Source: Lineus longissimus (lineage: Eukaryota > Nemertea > Pilidiophora > Heteronemertea > Lineidae). Taken from it: a stretch of DNA of 60,000 nucleotides. The stretch is taken from NCBI RefSeq assembly GCF_910592395.1, contig NC_088313.1, positions 15,766,437-15,826,436 on the forward strand. Direction: 5' to 3'. Positions 1-13,653 of this stretch are shown piece by piece (position 1 is the stretch's first letter; each line of letters starts with the position of its first letter). Position numbers and translations under genes: made by a program. The notes beneath the pieces were generated by a model, which was given only the letters and a program-made list of their open reading frames with translations, was not told the origin of the DNA and did not search any database.

Positions 1-925
1 CGTACAATGGAATGACTTGCAAATGGCACGCGAACCCAATGCGACCGGGCTTTGGCCATTTTCAAGTGAGTAGATTCTGTGACAGATTTCGCAACGTTTA
101 TACGTACGATGAAGTACGATGTACAAAGGTGGTGACATCAGGTCCGGCACGAATTCATTTACGAAAGACTCGTATGTTGGCTTTGATACTTAGAAGCATT
201 AATGATTCAGAGACCACTTCAAAGTCGTCGTCGAAAGAAGATAGCTAAACATACTTCGTACTTCGTCGTAGCTCTTCGTAAGGGTTGTGTAACCTGCCTA
301 ATGTATCCTCACATCAATTCCTGATAAAAGGATACCACCAAAAGCCATTTTCCAGGAAGACTTCCAATGACATACCATCCCACACTATAACTTGTCGATA
401 TTAACAGACCAGCTAAACCAGTCACGGACGCCACCCTGACCGTGGCATGATATTTCCTTGTGGTGATTAGCTCCGCCCGAGCTTCCGAATACGAATCGCG
501 ACCGGCCAGGTCCCGAGTAAGACCAGGGCTAAAGATCGGTCTTAGCCAAACGCTCTTCAAATATCATCACGCAAGAAAAATAGATTGTGTGATATAAGGG
601 TGGATCAGCAACATAATCGTTAAGGCTTAGAATGCAGATGTAAATAATCACACAGGAATACTATCAAACAGGCATTAGACACTACTCCACAAGTTCATCA
701 TTTCTTTCCCAATGGTGTATATTGGGATTCAGAAACCGTTTGACCCCAGAGTGTTTATTTCATGAGGAGTAAGGAAATTAAACAAACGAACAGATCGACT
801 GAGTCTTCTTGATGAAAACACTTGCTGTGTTAGCACCAATCTTTCGATATCTCCGTATCATCAGCACTGATGAATGATTCAGGTGCGAAGTACAGAAAAA
901 TGTAGAGCAGCATCGTCATTATACA
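1..925. other. No supported gene
   Basis: No recognisable domain, RNA gene or repeat. A minus-strand open frame at 309-560 has a hydrophobic stretch in its second half. It starts at TTG, has no convincing splice sites and matches no family I recognise, so I do not call it a gene. Confidence 0.5.
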
Positions 926-1186
926 TATACATTTGGCCGGGTTTATTTGGCAAGCCGCTCGCCGAACAGGCATCTTTTTTTGTCCTGTTTGGAGAGCCGC
1001 TTGCCAAACAGCACTAAAAATCCACCCGTTCGGCCAGCCGGGCTTGCCAAACAGGTAAAAAATCTACCCTGTTTGGCGAGCTGGAGACTTTACTTTAATA
1101 TTAATGAGTTCGGCTCTCCATTCAGGACAAGAAAACGTCGCTGTTTGGTAAGCCGGGCTTGCCAAATAGTCACTTCCTATACATTT
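926..1186 (+). mobile_element. MITE copy 1 with 9-bp target duplication
   Basis: A 243-bp non-autonomous DNA transposon at 935-1177, flanked by the perfect direct repeat TATACATTT (926-934 and 1178-1186). Its ends are imperfect inverted repeats: both begin GG and share TATTTGGCAAGCC, with looser similarity continuing to about 65-70 bp. The interior is a run of short palindromes built on CTGTTTGG...CCAAACAG. There is no coding capacity; open frames across it are shadows. A 97% identical copy lies at 41427-41670 in the same orientation. TIRs starting GG with a 9-bp duplication fit Merlin- or Mutator-type elements (family knowledge); the superfamily is inference. Confidence 0.85.
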
Positions 1187-4100
1187 ATCATGATTGTCTG
1201 ATTTGGTTATAGAGATACCCTTTTCATGATCATCACCATCAAGCTTATGTAAGTTATGACAGCTCATTTTAACTCTCGGCCTTGTCGTTCATTGCGTCCC
1301 TAGACATGAGAATAGTGTATTCTCTCCGAAGATTTTCTGATGTTTTAAGTCTGTTTCATCAACTTTCATCACAAATAAACAATTCAATTACTTCATGGTA
1401 TTGTATCACCAAAATCAACAAATAGGCCATCACCTATACCGAGAGCATTGTCAATTCACAGCATGCAGACGTCGTCAATTACATGTAATAAAGATACCAT
1501 AAGGCCTGTGTAGAAGTAAAAAATATCCCCCTGGAAAAAGTTTCCGACTCTAAAGTATCCTGACGAATTATCTGGTATATGGTTAAGTAGAAGCCATGAC
1601 CGTCAATAGCTCAGATACCCCCGTACTCCCCGTTAACATAGCCATTTACAGTATACAGTCAGTTAACATTCTATTTAACGCAGATTTGTCTAGTCTATTG
1701 AAATTTCTTCCGTTCAGGAGAGAGACAGCTACGCAGCTAACTCAGTGATGCATCGCCGTCAATATTTATGATGAAAACACCAATCAGCCTTCGCTCATAC
1801 TTCTGATTAACTTCATTTTAAATACTAGTATAGTAGATTGCATCCCTAACATAAAATGGCGATTGGCGTATACTGTTCTTAATAACAGCACGCTCTCGTT
1901 TTATCTGAACCATTTTTTCCTCACTCGTCGTAATGAAGTACATCTGTAATAAGATCTGCTGAACTCTTATCTGCAAGTGCAAGATAGTTTTAGGTAACAT
2001 GAAAACAGCGAGGTATCAATATTTATTCTAAAGGGCTCGAAGAATAAAAGTTTTCATCAAAATTTAAAACTAACAGTCTTTTGTTGCGACAGCTGCGGTC
2101 AAAACGAGCCTTAACGTATTTGCTATTACAAGTATTGATGTACTGTGAGAAAGGTATTTTAGAATAAAAAATCTTGATTATATGAATCTTCCGCAACAAG
2201 ATCTAGGCGTGCTATGTTCGTTTACAAAACAACTGCGATTGCTTGTCGGACATTTTTAAAGCAAGGGGAAACAAGGAAAATAAAGGACAACCATAATCAA
2301 TCATATTATGTCTGCAAAAAACAGTTATCAGAACGGTTCCCCATCTATCATAGTCATGTAAATAATTAAAGATGACAAGACCACTTGCGAGAGAACCTGC
2401 GAGCCTGCGGTCAGCGACAGTATGCGTAGGTTTTCCCCTTCATTCATTGCACTCCGGGTCGCACCATTCAAGCTATGCATGCGGATGACGTAGATGACGC
2501 CAGACGCCGTATTCAAATATCATGAATTGCGCCGTCCTTTCCGCGTTTCCCTTTACATAAAATGCCTCGGCGACGGATTGTCAGACACGAACCGTTTCTG
2601 TTGGAGAGCCTGGGTTGCTAGTCAATTAGTGATTTGAGCATTCAGCTGCCGGATAATGCATCGTACCGATCTGGTAACGACCGCACATGGGAATTGCGTT
2701 ATTATGTAGGAAATGTTTTCGAAAAAAATATCATTTCTTTCGGAATCACGACTCCAATTATACTGTCGGATCGTTTCCATACCAGGATTGTTGGGGAGGC
2801 GGTGGAATTTTAGGTAATTGTTATTGCAGAGATTTGTAATTTCCTGTTTTGGATCAATGTATACTATACTGATACAGATCGAATTTAGCTGTGACAGTTT
2901 TAAGATTGAATTTCGATATGATCTCTTTAGGGTCATGAGCCTAGAAATTATCTAAATGAAGTATGAACTGCCCAGCAATGTTATATTGATGATTTTCCCT
3001 TCATATTTCTTGGCAGAAGTGCTTACAGATTCCTCGCCGTATATAAGATGGCACAATGTACAAAATGTAATTAAAACATGATTCCCACAAAAAATAAGCA
3101 ACGTTTGCTTGAAAACAACTACATGTACTTTCAAGGAGCTGTCCCACATATTACAGTTATCAAAATGCATATAAAATGGAAAAAACGTCAAACACTTTCA
3201 GAACAGTAGTCGCCTATTAAAACAGGAGATAAAGAACACTGGGAAGCATATTGAAGAAATAGTCCGCCTTTAATGTCTATTTGCTGAATTAAAGTTGACT
3301 AATTCTATCTATACCATCTGAACTAAAGCGAAAAAGTTTTCCTTCTAAAATATCTTGTCTTTAAAAGAAAAAGCCAATTTCTACCATGTTGTCTATAGAA
3401 ACAAATCTTTAAACAAGCAATTAAGTGAGTTTGTGGTAGGAATCGCGCAGATGCGCGGTGAAATCGAACCATTAAAACAAGACAGAACCCCAGGCAATAA
3501 AAGTTTAACTTGTTTCAAGCCGATTAGTTTTTTAAACGAAGCTTGGTTGAATCTGTGTGTTTACCTGCCTCTTGTGGTTCTCACCAGCAGGTAATGAAAA
3601 CTCACCATGGAAGCAACACATGGAGGGTCACTAATGCAGTATACTTGTACTAGGTGTTGCATGAAACATTTGAACATTTTGATTTCTCATATCTCCTTTC
3701 AAGATGTACGAACTTCAATAATAGTATCACAGACATTAAACACCCGAAAGTGACCCAACCATATTTTCCGAAAAAAATCACAGTGTTATAATTTTATTGT
3801 AGTCGTCTTCTAAAGTTGTGAGATTTTAGAAGCCGAATGTGTGGAATGTGTTCCAAAACACCTAGTAAATTGTTTTCTATGCAGTGCGTGATGATGTGCT
3901 AATGAACATTCCAATATATAATTGCTCTCATAATTGTACAATTCTCCTGTGGGCAATTTGGCTTGCCTATGAGATGAAATACATTTCATAATGTGTTTTT
4001 GGATATAATTTTTTGGAGGTGAAAAACTATCATAATCAAATTGTATAACCTGTTAAAAATAGAGTAGCATAGCTGAAGTGCATTATTGCACCCAAGCGTA

Positions 4101-7100
4101 TGTAATTATTGGATTTTTTAGGTTTGGTACACAGCTCTCAGGCTTTTCGACTAACAGCTTAATGTTAATAGATGTTTGTAAAAAATAGGCGAAGCAAGTT
4201 TTATTATCTGAAAACCAGATTTTGATATTCATTGGATAAAAAAATTCGTAAACATCCATTGGATAGAAAGTTGGGCGTATAAAAAATTGATATGCGATTT
4301 CCTTCTCTTCGCTGGCTATTCCAGGGTAGATGCATTGGATGGTTTCCTCAATCCATTCTTATCCAGGCTTGAGTTGACAACAGTCGCGTAATACATGACA
4401 GGTGACATCGTGAATCGTATGTGGCTTACAGAATAATGACAAATATCTTTGATTGTATTTTCTCAAGTCACATTCGTATCGTGATAGAGTTTTGATTTCC
4501 TTGAGCAGGTGAGATGCGCTCGAGAACCTGAATAACAAGCAGTAGGCTATACAAGAGCTAGCAAATATGAATTTCCGCGCAGAAAATGTAACTTACTACC
4601 ATTGGTCATACACCACTTTTTGGTGCTTGACATATAATAAGATTGTCGAAGACATTCCCAGAAATAATAATCACAAGCAATGCATTAACAGAAAAAAACT
4701 TCTCCGATATAACGATGGTATGAAATTTCATCTCCATGTACTTTTTATCCATTTCCGTTGTTATTGTAGTGCAAGAGTGATAAACCTGGCTGGAGATCTT
4801 CGGAATATCTAATGTCTGATCCGTTTTCCAATAAGTTGGCTCACTTTTCTATCGGCGAGCAGGCGGGTGATTATCTTTCAGTGAACGCATCCTTAACCAA
4901 TGCTGTGTGCAAGGAGTGGCGTTGGGTAAAAACGAAGTTCAATTCAGGACCAAATACGCTTGTTGTTTGAAATTTACTGAAGCAAGCACGCAGTTGGTTT
5001 TCAAAACACCTGTCCACTTACCGGGGAAAAGGTCAGATTTCTAGAAATCTACTTCTAATGGTCAAATTAATATTTCTCTTCTCTTTCCTCAGAGTCTTCC
5101 TCTTGGCGCATAGACGGTCTGATACAATTTGATGCTATTCTGGTTTCTGTTCATGCAGTTCGCCAAATAACAACAAAATAAATACCCGCATGCATAAGAG
5201 CAGCAGAAGATGGATAAAACATCTAGAATATAAGCGGCTTTATTGCCGTTAAATGTACATGTAATTCTTACATACATGTACTCACAGAATTGATTCACTG
5301 ACCAACCGTGTGAAAATGGAACGGTGTATAGTAACTTTGGTAATAGGGGTTTCGGTCGTCACCTCACCCCTACCATGCCAATGACGATGGTCCGATTCTA
5401 ATTGCGTTCCGCTGAAGCAGAATAAAGCGGAAGAACGCGTAGTCACTTGCATCACCACACTGATACTCTACGCCGAAATGGTTTACCCGTTTCCTCAATC
5501 TACAAGTTGTCAACATTTGAAAATTGAATTGTGGCTAACCTTAATTGAAACGCATGTTTAACGAGATAAATCGGTATTGATCGAAATAGTTGATTTTATC
5601 ACGACAGCTTTAACGGCTCAGCGAAAGCTTTTTTCGTGACTTACTCACTGGTAGGGTTCTTGAACGATATAAGGCTGATCTGTTCCGCACAGGTAATGTC
5701 ATAGGATATCATAGGATAGTGTTTTTTTTACAAGACATGTAACATACGGAAGTGATGATACTTTCGGTGGTAGAACGATGTCCTGGTTGGAAAGAATTCA
5801 ATATTGTTTTGCCATTAAACATATCGGGTGGGCCACAAAAACGGGTACACGGGTATTTTTCGACTACTCCTTTTATCTGTTATTGCGGCTTTTCCTCTTC
5901 TTCTGTTGGCTGGTAAACTGCTCATCACTTAGGCCTGCCGGCTATGTGTGCGATGTTCTGATGCATTAAATCAACCTGTTTATGTGAGCAAAACAGTCAG
6001 CTTTATCCTCATCTTCAAGCAAATCTCAATTACCGCCTCACCTTGAATAACCGAAGGTGGAAAATTAAGTTCAATTGCCACTTAGATATTCGAGGCAGAT
6101 GGGATATCGACTACCTCAGCTGCCAGTTGGCCTCGCCACGACCGCAAACTGAAGCTTCGACATGGCAATCAGTTAAGGTTAGAGTCGCCCCCTCACATTT
6201 CATCGAACTCCGACATCGGATGTCAATCAGCCATCGAACTCGTTTAGATCACGGTAGCACAGGTTGACAGCGCCGGTCATATCAGTTGAATCGACTTCAT
6301 CAGCAGAGTTGGGCAGGTCACTATCAATGAATACTTATTAGGTTTACTGGCGGATGTTGAGATGCTATTGATCCTACATGACCAGCTTAACCTGCAAGTG
6401 AAAGAGTTGAAGAGTTTAAGGATGTCAATCAAAATCATTTTAAGGTATCATAGTGTGTGTTACCTGGCAACACTCATCGAGACAAATAGATAGGTATATC
6501 ACTGATAATTGGCACCCAACACCTCATAATTTGGAAGGTAATATGTTTTTACTGGGAAAGCTATTAGAATGTATATTACAACTTGTCGGCAGGTGATCAT
6601 TCATCAAATGATGAGCTCTCCACGAGTTCAAAAGTTTGTATTTGAGTGACAACTCATAGCATGCCGTGAAGCGTCAGGGGCGTATCCGTCAAACATCAGA
6701 GTTCCAAACATTCATAGAGTGAATATAACTTACATTTCCTTAGAGGACACTCATATCAAAATTGCTAAGAATCTGAAGAATAAGTCAGGATGTCAACTCG
6801 AAGGCACGGTAAGAGCATATGCCCTTCGTAAGCCATAAACGGTCATCATTACATTCAAACAAATATCAGTTCTCAAAATCTCAACAGAACGTAGATTATA
6901 CGAGACTTCACCTTCGCGAGATTTGAGTGGGAAGAGATGTTGCCATTTTCCTTCATTGTCAAAAGCACAACATCCGATTAAACCTTCAAAGGATTTTTAT
7001 CGATTATTGAAAAATTCCTCTTTGATCAGAACCAAGTTCTGCTTTACCTTAGAAGCTCAACTGCCTTTGTTGTCTTTTGCAGATGGTGGACTGCTTCATG

Positions 7101-8530
7101 GAAAAGGCATTCCGTAATAAAATCTCCCATTGGTTGATTTGGAGCTTTTTGGTTCACATCAGCGAATCAGAGCGTGGGTTATTTTTTCACTGCACACTTT
7201 GTTGTTTCTGTCATCTGTGAGATTTCTTTATGGGATTTTGAGAGAAGCTTTTTATGTCATTAATGGCTGATAAATAGCTTGTTGTAATCATGTTATGCTT
7301 TGGGCAGGAAGGCCGGCGCGTAATCGATGGTAATCATGAAGGGCTATTCTGCCTTGGGAAGAATCTTCCCAATTAGTTTATCTTCTCGTAGATTTATTGG
7401 CGGTCATTGACTGCAGAGAAAGAGTCTTCAACAGGAATCTAACAGTTTGGTATTGAAGTTAAATCAAATAATGTCAGCTTTTTAGCAAGCTTTGGGTTCT
7501 TTTTTGTTCAAATTTCAGAACACAGATGTCAATTTAATTACAAAAATGAATTTGATATGAACATCATTTTCAGCCTACACGAACTCATACGTTTTCACCA
7601 CCACATTGATATACACGCGATGTACACAATTAATGTACATGTGATGTATACAATAATATCGATACGAATCGGGTAAACAAGTGATTGGCTTTCACTGCAA
7701 ACTGTCTAGAGATTGCACCAGTTGCGGAATACTAATTTCGATCTCGCTCTATGATCCGCTGGTCAGTTGGCAGGTCAACCTTCTTTCAGAATTTCCGTAA
7801 TTGGTTTTGCTACAGGGTTATAAGTTTTAATACGCGAACATCCCCTCCTGGGGCTTGAACGGCAAGAATTCTTCCACGACATTCTTGCAAAATCGAATTC
7901 CGCTAGTCCTGGGGATATGCAAGTGCCAGTTGTTAGAACGATTTGAAGAGAGAATCTACGTTGTGTTCTATAGACCGAGTCACGCAAATAGGACGCGTGA
8001 CTATTACACATACGTCATTTTGTACTTTCAATTTGTTGACTCTAAATATTTTTTTTTTCATGCTATGATAAAGAAGAGATAAGTCGGTTGATATATTGCA
8101 CAAAACTATATCACTGATCTCGTAGAACTGATTTCGTCGTGCATTCGAAAGAATTTCCAGCTCAAACTACAGCACAGTAAGTTGATTAACCAGTTATGAT
8201 AGTAAGCACATCTGAAAACTGCCACAAGACACTAAACTTGATCTCGGAAGAAAGTCTCTCGCAACTAAGGATATAATCCATCCTAATGATGTTAGGCACA
8301 GCTGGCCCGCTTCCCAGTCATTTAGTAATAACAATAAAGAGCTGACAGTTGCCGAGCTACTATGAGGATCACATTCTGCATTTACATTTAATGACCAGAT
8401 CATGGCATGGTATCGGTACTGAGATTGGTGAAGGCCAGTTGGCAGTCAGACAACAAACCCGTAATGAGCCAAAACAATCCAAACTCTCTCCGTATGATCT
8501 GTAGGCCGAATGATGTCATGCCTCGGGGAT
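1187..8530. other. Long spacer with no supported gene
   Basis: About 7.3 kb of AT-rich sequence with no frame I can assign to a family. The longest frame is 104 codons (2622-2936, minus) with unremarkable composition. Three copies of the octamer TACATGTA occur (3120, 5256, 5273). I found no tRNA, rRNA or clear transposon end. Short or divergent exons could be missed by eye. Confidence 0.5.
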
Positions 8531-8637
8531 TGATTGAGTCAGTTCTGTCTTGTGCGCACCTTATTTTCGGTCGCCTTCAATTTTGATTGAGCCAGTCATT
8601 GTCTTGTAGCGCACACAATTTCTTCAGTTCCCTTCAA
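8531..8637 (+). repeat. Diverged 53-bp tandem duplication
   Basis: Two adjacent copies (8531-8583 and 8584-8637) both begin TGATTGAG, share CTTGT followed by GCGCAC about 20 bases in, and end CCTTCAA. They differ at many sites and by a 1-base indel, so the duplication is old. It has no coding sense. Confidence 0.65.
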
Positions 8638-11090
8638 CTGAGTCTCAATTCATGCCCACAAGCAGTGAGACGAACCGACCATGATTGATGTTTTGTTCGG
8701 TCTGTACGAAGTTGATCTAATAAACGGACCAAAGAGAGTTACCAAAATTATATTACAGTCGAAATTCGAGTCATTCAAAGCAGTTTTCTTACAGAATATC
8801 ATCTGGTAACGGTATTTTCAGTTCTATCCATACCTCACAGTTGATTTAATCCCATAATAAGTTAATGTCATCACCACGATCGTGTATTTCGACAACCATT
8901 GTACAGAAGCTTTCCCATCCCTAACATGATTTTCCCATTTCCAACACGTGACACTCTGGTTCCGATCTTGATAGCGCCACATGTGTTACACTGGAGGGTG
9001 TGGATGGAAGAAAGGGCTCAAATGGTTGATAGGAAATAGAGTCATTGATCACTATGTGTGATACCATTAACAACATGTTGGATACTTGGTACGGGTTCCG
9101 TGTCGCGGCCTGTTCAAATTGATAGGAACGTACATGTACATTGTACTTACAAAACTTATGTGTCGGCACATGAGTAAGTTGCTATTTTTGGCTTTCCTGA
9201 TGTCACTTATTGGGCACGCAAATGTCCCATATAAGTGGACAGTATAGCTTACGGTCAGTGGTCTCTTCCTCTGACGTCTGGCCTCTGGCCGAAGCAGGGC
9301 ATTAGAGCAGTACTAGTAACCCCCATGTCGCGTGACTTTAGAGCAAGCAAATTGCTAATCTTGCGTAGGAGGAGGAATTACATGTACTTACGGAGAATAG
9401 CTCTTCCACGTGTGCAGCGAATGATAAAATGACGATGAGGTCAGTATGGACCTTTCTTTTCTTTTTCATGTTTTTTCTTTGTTAATTTTAGTTTCTGAAA
9501 GCGCGTATAACATATGTGTATAATGTAAAGACTGATATTTACAACTGATTACTCGCACTAGCAAAGCAATCAACAAAGTAATGATGAGTTAGTATGTAGG
9601 CCTATCAGTTCGCGGCAATATCCTGGGGCAACACGACATCCCACCGCAATAATAACATGGCTTGTAATGTAGTTTGCATGATAATTGGATTTGATTGATA
9701 TTGCAGCATCTGCTGACAGGTCTGTGTATCGTCACCACTTTCTGTTTGGAGATGGCGGGACTCTCTTGACGCCCATTTACAACACTGCATGCATGGTCCC
9801 AACTAAAATTACTATTTTCGGCTGTCGATCATTTTATACCAAAAAGGCACAATGAAATTTCTCAATCAGTGTTTCATTTACTAGGAACGTTATCAACGAA
9901 GTTGAGATTTTGTCACGGAACAGTAGTATTCATTTGGCAATCAATTATTTAACAAGATTGCTCTGGCTGTTACAGAAAGACTCTGGTCCAACATCCGCAA
10001 AGTCGATGTCTAATGCCATTACGGTACTGTGGATGGGACAGAATTATCCCTTTGCCTCGGTTTGCGTGGTTCTACAAGAAACTATCGGCTAAACGTACCA
10101 ATGTAATCGATCATGCTCAGCCGATCTGACTTATTCATGATGTTATTGATGTGTATGTAACAACTGCATAATATGTAAAGATGTATCATTGACAGAGACA
10201 AGATGGTCACGTTATGTAGCCACAATGATTACCCTTGGGAGATGAGCTGTCGTGATAAAAAAATGGCGAAAGGGCTCGTCATTTGTCATTTGTGTTATTT
10301 GTAACAATATATATTTATAGAGAAAGATGGTCATTTTATATGCTATTAGGTATACTAGTATTATATCATTTATCGGCAATTCCAAACACTGGGGTGACGA
10401 TGAAGTCAAGTTGCTCAGTTCCTTCGACGTGCCATGCTTTATGACGGCGTCCAACACCATTATCGAATCTGTCGACAGAGGTGTGCTGATGGGAACACTT
10501 CTTCCCGACAAAAAAATGGTTTTACACATTTTCAAAATTTTCAACGATTGACCTTCTGCATAAGATTAAGATGCCACTGTGTTACGTTGTCCAGGAAAGT
10601 TGAGCCAAATAGCGACGAGGCCATATCAAATGGTTTTAGAATACATGTAGATGCTTGAGACCTGATACGTGTCGCCTTCAGAAATCATGCCCCACCTTAC
10701 TTTTTTGGCTGCTCCAGTTCTCTGGTCCAATTGGCGGAATGACCGCAAATAAAACACAAACTTGCCAATAGAATTACTTTATCGGATTATTTCAGTCACG
10801 CAGTGGCCGAGATTTTTCCGTGTTTCTTATCTGTCACTTCCGCGCAGTGGGCTGCGTACTATTGATCCAGGTGACAGGTATGGATGCTTTTGCTACTGTA
10901 CCTTGCGGTAACAATAGACTTATACTATTTTTGCTATACTATTTTCCAGTGGTTAATCAGCATACCATCCCAACACCGACAACGAAGACGGATATTTGGT
11001 GATACTGACACTGGCAAAATTCCTCACTTGTCACAATATTGTTTCAGTGATTCCTGCCTGTCTGATTTAATTGTTGTCCCTTGCTTTCAG
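8638..11090. other. Spacer with no supported gene
   Basis: No recognisable gene. Three TACATGTA octamers lie at 9131, 9379 and 10642. Overlapping open frames on both strands at 10212-10551 (up to 110 codons) look less random than their surroundings but match no family I know and have no clear splice context. Confidence 0.45.
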
Positions 11091-11131
11091 GTGTCTCCCG
11101 TTCTCTTTGGCAGAGTTTACAGAGCTTTTGG
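11091..11131 (+). CDS. Candidate 41-base mini-exon (weak)
   Basis: A pyrimidine-rich run ending TTGCTTTCAG (11081-11090) is followed 41 bases later by a consensus donor GGTAAGT, with the intron starting at 11132. The segment between is open in more than one frame. One frame reads VSPVLFGRVYRAF. This is the best small acceptor-donor pair I saw outside the two assembled genes. No flanking exon can be joined to it and the peptide is not recognisable, so chance is quite possible. Confidence 0.2.
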
Positions 11132-11607
11132 GTAAGTGCATTTTCCTGTTTTAATAACGGATGGACGATGCAATTGTGCCTCTGCACGAATAAAAAATCA
11201 GTGCAAATGTTCCCCTGCCTTTCCCTATCCCATTTTGTCATTGGCGGACAGCGTTATCGCCTTTATGACAAGGCGGACACCGCACGTTGTACATAAAAAA
11301 TCAAGATCAGTTTTCTTGCAGCTGTTTCTTTTGAACATTATCCTGTTCTTGGATCTTTTCGACGAAGATTACTAAAACCCCGTTATTTTTTGACCAAATC
11401 CTCTACTTTATCATGTCAGTAGCGCTCTACTGGGCGTTGGCAGCAGATTTGTTGGGGTTTTTTCTTCTTATGTTTTCAAGCAATGCAAAGCTATGGTAAA
11501 GACGTTTACAAATGACTGAAATTTCGTCGAATCTTATTGTTCGATTCGGAATTGAGGTAGATAGTATAGCCACAAATTTCATTGTGGTGAATCGCGTGAC
11601 AGACTTT

Positions 11608-11736
11608 GGAGTTTTCGCAAACCTCCCGAAAAGCAACGCGAACGCCTATCCCATTGTTCGACAGAGTTATCGGGAGATCGAACAATGGGATAGCTAGGCG
11701 TTATCGTTGGCGTTTCGGAGATTTGCAAAAACTCCC
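11608..11736. repeat. Fold-back inverted repeat
   Basis: A perfect 15-bp inner stem, TATCCCATTGTTCGA (11647-11661) and its reverse complement (11678-11692), encloses a 16-base loop. Pairing continues outward with small bulges through AACGCC/GGCGTT and GTTTTCGCAAACCTCC/GGAGATTTGCAAAAAC to about 11608 and 11736. A further short match, CATTGTGGT (about 11580) with ACCACAATG (about 11770), suggests the original palindrome was longer. The shape is that of a fold-back transposon or an inverted duplication. I see no target duplication. Confidence 0.8.
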
Positions 11737-13653
11737 CATTGTAAGTTGTTCTACTTGGTTCGCTTCAATGAACCACAATGGCATTGGGACATGCGTACGT
11801 TGGTCATAGGGAGACAGGCAGCCGACACTTCACCCCTTTCAGGTAATAACCATGGCCCGATTCCTTTGTGTCCCGTTGGAGAAGATCCAAGCGGAACAAT
11901 TTACAGTGCCTAGTCAGCACGCGAACCGAGCACCGCACTAGGCTGCTATTAAACTTTTTCGTCCACGAAGTGCAATATCATATTACCGGATGCAGGTACA
12001 TGTATGGGTATCATAATTATTGATACACTCATGCGCCATCGCGTAAACTACGTCGTAACGTGACTGCCGACACAAGCCGCCATTTTGGGTCCGCTACTCC
12101 GCGATTTGTGGAGTGGATCGCAGGTGCAAGAAGATACCAGAATCGGCCTAGATCTAACTGATACACAAAACTTATGTCTACACTACATGTAGTTATGTTG
12201 AGCAGGATTAATGTGTGTTTTCTGTAGGTTTTGTGGTGACAGATCGATCACTGATTGATCTGCGCTTTTGATATCGTCACGCACCTGTGAAACACCGGGG
12301 ACCTCATGTGTTATGGAAGCCCGAGTACTGACAGTGGCAATATCCTCAATCTGCTTGGAGACTGGTGTTTTTCTAACAGATATATACGGTATTTAGTCCA
12401 GTCAAGATCTATATATACATACGCATGTGCATTATTGGTGTTATAACGTACAGAAGATATATATAAGATATATAAGTTGTAATATACTTCGCTACAACTG
12501 TCACTCAACGGAGTCTCACGAATTGTGGATGTTCTTGTACAGATAAGTATATGCGATCATTACATATCAATCCAGGTAACTTCCAACATCCAATCGACGT
12601 GATCATAATCTCGTTTAGCTCGCAGCAGTCTCGGTGGGTAAAGAGAAATCGGTCTACATTTAAAGAAAAGGACGATGGGCGACACAATAGAACTAACAAA
12701 AGTCAGTTCATTCTTCATTGTTTTAGGTGCGTAAGGTCATGCATAGCGTCATACTTTCATAACGTTGTACCCCTTCAAACACTAACATAGTAGGGTCCCA
12801 TGGTGTTGTAATTGAAAGCGATAGATTTATGCCACGGCCAAGCTCAGTGACAGCTACAGTCAGGCATCAGAAAATATCAGTATACGACCTATCCATCCAG
12901 ACGAGGACTTCTTGCATCATTACGTCTTATTTGCTGGGTCGGGCTCACCGATGGACGCCGTTGATTATCGCCCATCAAACCTCTTTCATTATCCGATGTT
13001 CAGTTTGACGTCCCCACAGATCGGCATGGTATTAGATGCTGCGAGAACTAAAAACGAGAATTGGTGGTACGCGATTTTTCATTGGCAGGGAGAGCAAACT
13101 CCAGGATTCAAGTCGCCAAATGCACGCCGTCGGCAGAGTTCGTCTTGTTGTATAATGACTTGATATCTGAACCATGATGCCCGGCCCAGGTTATGATCTG
13201 ATGAGATGATGATGATGTACGCTTACAAAGTCGCTGTAGTCCAATTTCCAATTCAAACTCCTGCCTATACTCCGTGCAATTGTAATGTTTGGATCATAAG
13301 TCTTCGTTAGCAGTCGGCGCGGGCAGACTCTCATTTAATAGACGGTTTCTTAAAGGATGCTGTCTTTCAAATGAGACTCGGGCAGCGTTGAAAGCTACCA
13401 TGGCTGGGACATATTGCATGCAGTATTCTTGATCGTGTAAGTTATTGCCAAGAGTTCGATTGATATTTGCGTCCGTTCATTCGATGATTATCGATTACCT
13501 ATCAAGTAGGTTGCATTTTTATATGTCAACAGGGACTGGACGGGGGCGCAGTGACACTTGGAAAAAGAGGTTGGTTCAAATCCCGATCCAATTTACCGAT
13601 TCAGCCTTCCGAATCACCTTCGCCTTTCAATAAAATTTCATGTTGACCTCCGC
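11737..13653. other. Spacer downstream of the LamG-PAN gene
   Basis: No gene recognised. TACATGTA occurs at 11997 and 12184. This is the 3' side of the minus-strand LamG-PAN gene. I did not find a canonical AATAAA on the minus strand close to its stop, so the 3' end of that transcript is undefined. Confidence 0.45.

Noticed and set aside
947-1267. Open frames on both strands across the first MITE
   Set aside because: The same frame appears in the second MITE copy at 41425-41679 and follows the palindromic repeats; there is no domain or start context.
10212-10551. Overlapping 110- and 74-codon frames on opposite strands
   Set aside because: Both are open over the same bases and neither matches a family or has convincing splice sites, so I cannot choose or support either.
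13555-13600. Possible tRNA-derived SINE: GGTTCAAATCC resembles a B box with GCGCAGTG upstream
   Set aside because: The T-arm stem does not pair beyond two bases, the A-box-like part is too close, and no cloverleaf or SINE tail follows.
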